This document shows positions 58,244 to 64,000 of a stretch of 64,000 nucleotides of DNA, in pieces (within the stretch, counting starts at the first letter, position 1; each line of letters opens with the position of its first letter). The DNA is taken from NCBI GenBank assembly GCA_964036665.1, contig OZ038526.1:32178001-32242000 (forward strand). The letters are read 5' to 3'. Source of the DNA: Gordius sp. MW1 (lineage: Eukaryota; Nematomorpha; Gordioida; Gordea; Gordiidae). A model generated the notes under the pieces. The model made no database searches. It worked only from the letters and a program-made list of their open reading frames with translations, and was not told the DNA's origin. The translations under genes and the position numbers were made by a program.

Positions 58244-58589
58244 TTAAAATTCACACGTGTTTAGCATTATTTAAAAGCGAAGTCGCTTTATTTTTCGCAC
58301 ACAAAATTGTATATGGTCGACTATAATTTTAAGTCTAAATATAAGTAAATGTTGGCATTATATGTTTAAATTATTTAAAGTAATCCTCTTATTTAAAATG
58401 CATAGCGGCTTATATAGCACTTGAGCACCACAATATACCTTATTCTACAACAAATTTTTAATCACTGCCAACTTTGTTATAGTATTTTTATATATATATA
58501 CATAGTAGAGATGGAAGTTATAATTTATGCCAAACTTATTCTTGCTTTATGTTATTTACTAATAACAATGGGAAAGTATGCAAACAACG

Positions 58590-58950
58590 TGCTGAAATGT
58601 GGCAACGGAAAGGACATCGAGGTCGCACAAATACTAAAAATAAGAAAGGTACACATAGCCTGCCTAGAGACGAGATTAGAACAAAGTTTGGAAGTTAGGA
58701 GAAGGATACAAGCTATTGCAGGTCACCAAATTTTAGAAACGGAATCGGTATTGTTTTAAGCGAATCGTTGAAGGGCAAGGTGGTGCAAGCATTGTTCAGG
58801 CAGATTAATATGGGTAAAGATTGCAGATCAAGGGCCTCCTAACCGTTATGTGCATATATTTTCCCCAAATAGGGTGTATGGAATCATAGACAGATTTATT
58901 TATCCATTGGAAGATAAATTTAAAGACTGGACAGAAAGCTCCAAAGCAAA
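58590..58950 (+). mobile_element. RTE-like LINE fragment: endonuclease region
   Basis: Frames ILKIRKVHIACLETRLEQS, GHQILETESVLF and LIWVKIADQGPPNRY match the endonuclease N-terminus of the LINE at 42.3-42.6 kb (KVHIACLQETRW, MWVKIADQG). It is short, with stops, and directly upstream (by orientation) of the L30 gene start. Confidence 0.7.
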
Positions 58951-59129
58951 TAACAATTAAGATATTCAGAAAAATTCACTCATTTAACATAAAAGGGGCA
59001 ATGAGACGTAACAATCTTTCTAAGCCTGTAATTAGGATCATATACAACTTCTTGCAAAACACTCAAAAATTTTATCTCAGTATTGCCTACCCCCTATGCC
59101 TTGTCTTAGGCCTATAATCCTCAGAAATT

Positions 59130-60350
59130 AGTTTAACTATCCATTTCTTCCCCATTAACTCTACTGTATGTTTGGATGGTATCAAACCAATTCCCTTTCA
59201 ATAAATTGAAAATATCAAATATTCTATTCAAGTCGCTGCACTAATTAAATTTTGCAAGTTAATTATTAATGGCAGCATTCCTTAGGAAGTTCGACAAGTA
59301 ATCATTGGGGCCAAGTTACTTGCTATTCAAAAATAGGACAAAGCTTTAAGACCAATCGCCATCTGCGCAGCTTTTCGGAGAATTATATCTAAAGTTATAT
59401 GCAAATCAATTAAGCATAAGTTATCCCCATATCTAATGCCTCATCAGCTTAGATTTGTGTTAAAGGGGAATGCGAAATAGCTCAGCATACTACTAGATTG
59501 ACCCTTGAAGACCGCCCAACGAGTCCTTCATAAAATTAGATTTTCTAAATGCCTTTAACAATATTCCTTTAATAGTAATTTTTTTGATGTTTTTCCTCAA
59601 TATGCGAACTATAATCTTTTAGTTACGGCACACCGCCTATTTTAAAATTTGGAATTTTTTTTATTGATTCAGCTGATTGGAAACAATAGGAGAACCCCCT
59701 TGCCCCCCCCCTTTATTTTGTATGGCCATTGAGCCACTAATAGACGAAAACAATGGCAAATGCAATTTGAGGTTAACCGTAGGTATTTCGACGCTGCCAC
59801 CCTATCAGGCACCCCGGAATAAAACTTAACCTATCTGAATAGGCGACAAAATGCGAAATTCAATCTGGCAGCACCTGACACTCACCCACCCTTTGCATCT
59901 TTTTACGGTTTTTTATAGGTTCTTCAATAGGCGGTCCAGAATGCTTAAGATGTTATCTCGACAATAACCTCAAAAATTTTAAAATGAAATCTTTAAGCTT
60001 ATGTTCGCCCATCATGCAATTTATATATTAAAAAACTACTTTATGCGAAAATATTATTTTGCTTCCCTTCTAAAAGCGCATTTTTGCATACACAAATCAT
60101 ACTTAATTTCGAAACCCACATAATCTGTCATCATATCCACCCTCTACTTATCATTCGATAATAACACCTGGCTATAAGCCATATTACTGACAAAATTTGA
60201 AGGCCTGTGAACTGGCCTCATTTATACCCTTTCACTTACCTCAAAATCTATCGCTAAACTAATCCCATATAATCCCTCGATGAAACATTCATACAAACAT
60301 TATCCCTTGGGAATTTAAACGCTATAACAGAAACCTCGTCACCACAAACA
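59130..60350 (+). mobile_element. Degenerate copy of the R2-type element
   Basis: A decayed relative of 44355-47221, in the same orientation and order. Recognisable nucleotide blocks include GCCAAGTTACTTGCTATTCA, ATTAGATTTTCTAAATGCCT (motif A), GAAACAATAGGAGAACCCCC (motif B) and a TTCGACGCTGCCACC run (motif C region), then GGTTCTTCAATAGGCGG. Stops and indels are dense, so it is much older than the copy at 44 kb. Confidence 0.65.
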
Positions 60351-61212
60351 CCAAAATTGCAAGGCCCTAATTGCAAATCATTTTTTTAGGTATTAATTGC
60401 TATGCAATTTAAAATTTTAATGATTGATATCGCTAAATTTTTATCCATAATGACATAGAATTTTTTACTGCTCAAATTACTACCTTCTATTTGAAGCAGA
60501 AAAGATAGAAATTCAGGTGCCTAAGATTCAATTTAAAACGTTATTAACTCCGATAAAAGTTTTGTTAAATTTCTGCCCCAAGTCGTTAAAAAATTAAACG
60601 ATGCAGAAAAGAGGTTTACCGATTTAAGTCAACAGATGGTGAATCCTCTCTTATCTTTTCTTATTTATTTTATTGTTGTTCGTAGCGTCTATGGGTACTT
60701 TATTTGACTCCCCAGATACGCCTTTTAATTAATACAAAATATTTATTATCATTATTGTGGTAAAAAGTAATAATAAGAATTTCCGTGCAATTATATTGTC
60801 TAACATTTCCCTAACGACTGGGTAGGTTAAATATTTTTCGAATCGTATCGGCCCCCACCCTCTAGGAAAAACTCTCGTAGCAAATTCAATTACCGCTTTT
60901 TACAAAGTTCAAAAGAAACCGGGTTTTAAAGGAGCTTATAAATTGTAAATAAAAGTAAGACCTTCGTTTCATAATGACTGTTAAGCTATACATTTTAAGC
61001 TTTGAATAATTTTTGGATATATCTGAAAGTTGGATTTATAAAAAAAGTACAATCGCAACAATTGATGCGATTAACTCCTATTCTAAAAAGCATATTTATT
61101 TTATCATAATAATTTTGATTATAATATTACAATAGTAAACATTGAAAAGATCTATTTAATTATTGGTCTAAAACGCGTATTAGTGAATATGATAATTTAA
61201 AAATGAGTAAAT

Positions 61213-63609
61213 TCAAAAATTGGTTGAAATAATGGCTTTGTGGAGAATCCAAATGGGATTGGATAGTATTTCAACATTTTTACTGCAATTACGGCATTTG
61301 TAATTAGATGTCCCATAGTTACCAAAGCAAGAGTAACATATAACATCCACCACTATATCATTATAGGCTTGTATTCTAGGAAGCCAAGACAAATTTTGAC
61401 CTAGAAATTAAACTACATTTATAAAATTATAATTAAATAATCCTTGATTAAAATGCTTGGGTTTGTAATTCATAAGTGAAAAGTTATTTTTCTCTGACAA
61501 AAACAAACCAAATTAAATTAACAAAGAATAAAGACATGTTTTTGCGCATGATGAGTCGAAATTATAAATTTACAACTTTAAATTTAAATTAAATGATTTA
61601 CGTTCTCATGACTTAAATTTAGCGGTACAAAATAATCTTTCTTGTAATAGTTAGAGAAATCGTAAAGATAATATACCATGTAAGCGGGTAAGATAGAATG
61701 TTTTGCGATATAATGGTATTCCGGTATAGTGAAGTGCAGGGGCTATCTTAATTTCATAAAGTTTATTCAATTCTGCTTTAAATGTGTACACATTGTTTTC
61801 CTGTTAAATTAAATGTAATAAAGAGGATGAAAATTCATTTTTGTGTTATTCTAATTAAAATAGCTAAATTGTGTTGGCGTCATAGACTAATAGACTGCTC
61901 ATTCACTTGAAAAAAGTGATGCCAATTTTGGCAGCCATTTGTGTTAACTACAACGAGAGAGTCTATTCTAACGTTATAATGGGATTCTTATATACTCTCT
62001 ATTTATTTAAAGTTTTAATATTTTTAAAATTATTAAACTTATATTTATGCTATATTAACAAAAAAAAACTTGTATAGCCTATTAAAAATTCTGGAAAATA
62101 ATATATGGAAAAAAACTTTAAAAATTGATAAAAATAACACTTTTATGGAAGATGAGCTATAATGTTTATAGCGCCATCTATAATGGATTTAAAATCGAAT
62201 TCATATTTTTGTAAAAGATTTTATTTTTAAAAATCACAAAGCTAATAGAAGATTGTTAAAATACATAGAATAAAAATTGTTATTCTCCTAAAAACAAAAG
62301 TGTGAAGAGATCATCAAGCCAGCATTGATTGAACAAAAATTGTATCGTGCATTGAATTGGTTCAATAAAGGAGTTCAACCACTAACTCCAATTTTACAAA
62401 ATAAAGGATGCATTTTGAAAAAGATCAATTATAAATTTTGTTCATTTTTATTCCATAAAAAAAAATTAAATATAAAATCATGTAATTATATATTGTATGA
62501 GATTCGTTGAATATATATTTAGCATTGGTAGAATTAAATTCTTAAATTAATAGTCTAGAGCATTTTGTTTAATAAATATTGAGTCAAATAAATTACCTTT
62601 TGGAGGTGAATATAATATATCCAACTTTCTAACAAACCATTACTAAAATTATAATGTTAACTCTTTCTTTTTAAGATCAATTATAAATTTTGTTCATTTT
62701 TATTCCATAAAAAAATAAATATAAAATCATGTAATTACATATTGTATGAGATTCGTTGAATATATATTTAACATTGGTAGAATTAAATTCTTAAACTAAT
62801 AGTCTAGAGCATTTTGTTTAATGAATATTGAGTCAAATAAATTACCTTTTGGAGGTGAATATAATATATCCAACTTTCTAACAAACCATTACTAAAATTA
62901 TAATGTTAACTCTTTCTTTTTAAGATCAATTATAAATTTTGTTCATTTTTATTCCATAAAAAAAATTAAATATAAAATCATGTAATTACATATTGTATGA
63001 GATTCGTTGAATGTATATTTAGCATTGGTAGAATTAAATTCTTAAATTAATAGTCTAGAGCATTTTTTTTAATGAATATTGAGTCAAATAAATTACCTTT
63101 TGGAGGTGAATATAATATATCCAACTTTCTAACAAACCATTACTAAAATTATGGCTCCACAATGTAAATCAAAAGTTTGTGGGGCTCATTTTACCTCAGA
63201 TTTTATTCCAACAACTCCTAAATATAAAATAAAAGATTGTATAAAAGATTTTTTACCGTTTTTTTGTATGGAAATTTCGTCAGGTGTAGATAACAAAGAT
63301 GGCGGATGGTTTTGGAATCATATTGTTACATCGAATGTACGTATGATGAGCAGTCTATTAGTCTATGGTTGGCGTTTAAAGGGTCTTTAATATATATAAC
63401 ATTTTTTAAGTAATCAATTAGAATTTATTTTAATTAAAGAAAATTTACCACCACACTTAGCCTGGAAGTGCTTAACGCGACGATCGTAAAGCTAATATCA
63501 AATCTTGGAGTTAGGGCGGAAAACATTTTTAATTGAAATGTACAAGTTTCAAAACCATTGGATATACGTTCCAGTCTTGCGTATCTGATTTCGGCCAAGC
63601 TTTTGGGAA
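61213..63609 (-). CDS. Unrecognised zinc-ribbon protein, last three visible exons (5' end not found)
   Basis: Three exons in frame: 63449-63609 (phase 1 in), 61677-61800 and 61213-61400, ending TGA at 61213-61215. They encode about 157 residues: KSLAEIRYARLERISNGFET, FDISFTIVALSTSRLSVV, then ENNVYTFKAELNKLYEIKI, PLYRKTFYLTRLHGQNLSWL, and a four-cysteine ribbon CYSCFGNYGTSNYKCRNC (two C-x2-C pairs 12 residues apart) near the C-terminus. The alternating strands with a late zinc ribbon would suit an OB-fold or nucleic-acid-binding protein, but I do not recognise the family. Upstream exons lie to the right, probably beyond the window. AATAAA (minus) at 61100-61095 may end the transcript. A P-like element fills most of the first visible intron. 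Confidence 0.55.
61881..63367 (+). mobile_element. P-like DNA transposon relic, 8-bp target duplication
   Basis: 1487 bp starting CATAGACTAATAGACTGCTC and ending GAGCAGTCTATTAGTCTATG, exact inverted termini of 22 bp. It is flanked by GTTGGCGT at 61873-61880 and 63368-63375. Subterminal GCCATTTTGT-like blocks also mirror each other. Inside are an exon-like frame (62293-62420: CEEIIKPALIEQKLYRALNW), about 730 bp of tandem repeats, and a frame at 63151 with VCGAHFTSDFI, which resembles the C-x2-H end of a THAP zinc finger. THAP domain, CAT-type termini and 8-bp duplications are all known for P elements. It sits in an intron of the zinc-ribbon gene. Confidence 0.75.
62421..63150 (+). repeat. Tandem repeat, about 250-bp period, three units, inside the P-like element
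   Basis: Units start with AAGATCAATTATAAATTTTG at 62421, 62673 and 62922 (periods 252 and 249). They share TAGTCTAGAGCATTTTGTTT, CCTTTTGGAGGTGAATATAA and CTTTCTAACAAACCATTACT. The last unit ends at the ATG of the THAP-like frame (63151), where the others read TATAATGTTAACTC. Confidence 0.85.
63151..63390 (+). pseudogene. Partial THAP-like frame of the P-like element
   Basis: 79 codons starting MAPQCKSKVCGAHFTSDFIP and then TTPKYKIKDCIKDFLP. The CxxH followed by F and D-[FY]-I matches the second half of a THAP zinc finger; the first Cys pair and the conserved Pro/Trp half are missing, so it could not fold as a whole domain. The frame runs over the right terminus of the element and ends in flanking DNA, a sign that this is a relic. 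Confidence 0.5.
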
Positions 63610-64000
63610 CTATATTATAGCAACATTTTTTTTTGTTAAAATATAAATTTTATAGCATATCCTGTGTTTTAAGGATGGAATTTCTGTACTTTTTTACAAC
63701 ATGCAAAAATGTGATATATTGAACGTATTATTAAACTAAATTATTTTATTTATTTTGCCACTATCTATATTCATTATTTAATAGTAAATTTCAAAAATGT
63801 ATATGTACTTATTTTAATTGATGAATTTCCGTTGGGGCTTAAAATATTTTAAAAGGTATATTAAAATTAAGCTTTGATTTCACATTAGATACATTTTTTA
63901 ACAAAATACATTTAAAATGTCATTGATGCCTTATTTCGCGGGTTTGGCTAAGCAAAGTTAAGCTTTCGATAAAAATTATTCCTATTTAATTTTATGGGCA

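Noticed and set aside
1-64000. CRISPR arrays, operons, bacterial promoters or terminators
   Set aside because: The window is spliced animal nuclear DNA. No direct-repeat/spacer arrays are present.

Overview
The window is nuclear DNA of an animal, most likely an insect or other arthropod. It is strongly AT-rich, carries spliced genes with GT-AG introns, and is crowded with mobile elements of several classes. The species cannot be fixed from the sequence. About half the window is one gene. Most of the rest is transposons and their relics, with three smaller host genes near the right end.

1-32200: one minus-strand gene, read by hand as 28 coding exons between 31731 (ATG) and 279 (stop). All but one of the splice junctions keep the reading frame without strain. 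It encodes a receptor protein tyrosine phosphatase of the R3 type (Ptp10D/Ptp4E; vertebrate PTPRB/PTPRJ) of about 2022 residues: signal peptide, a long N-terminal exon, a row of fibronectin type III repeats, one membrane segment and a single catalytic domain with intact [10 protein letters not shown] and WPD motifs. Its introns hold small inverted-repeat elements of at least three families, tRNA-derived repeats, a tandem array, a perfect fold-back palindrome and RTE-type LINE fragments. A 385-bp inverted-repeat element lies about 60 bp upstream of the start codon.

32200-49800: mostly mobile DNA. There is a dead hAT element with an 8-bp target duplication, several copies of an RTE-like LINE (the best at 39.8-42.8 kb), a P-like miniature element with an 8-bp duplication, and an R2-type non-LTR retrotransposon with a 764-codon reverse transcriptase frame (44.4-47.2 kb). 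A 2.3-kb inverted-repeat element ends about 100 bp before the next gene. A few cysteine-rich exon-like frames at 38.4-39.3 kb may belong to a receptor but are not resolved.

49800-64000: three host genes. Snurportin-1 (plus) has five coding exons, one intron with a GC donor, and a last intron of 5.8 kb holding a 3.9-kb DNA transposon with 0.5-kb terminal inverted repeats and a broken transposase. Mitochondrial ribosomal protein L30 (minus) lies tail to tail with it and has two very short introns. The last three visible exons of an unrecognised zinc-ribbon protein (minus) run off the right side; the intron between two of them holds a 1487-bp P-like element with an 8-bp duplication, a partial THAP motif and 250-bp tandem repeats.

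The host genes have unrelated housekeeping or signalling roles (growth and epithelial signalling, snRNP nuclear import, mitochondrial translation). What links the region is heavy mobile-element load inside introns and at gene starts.
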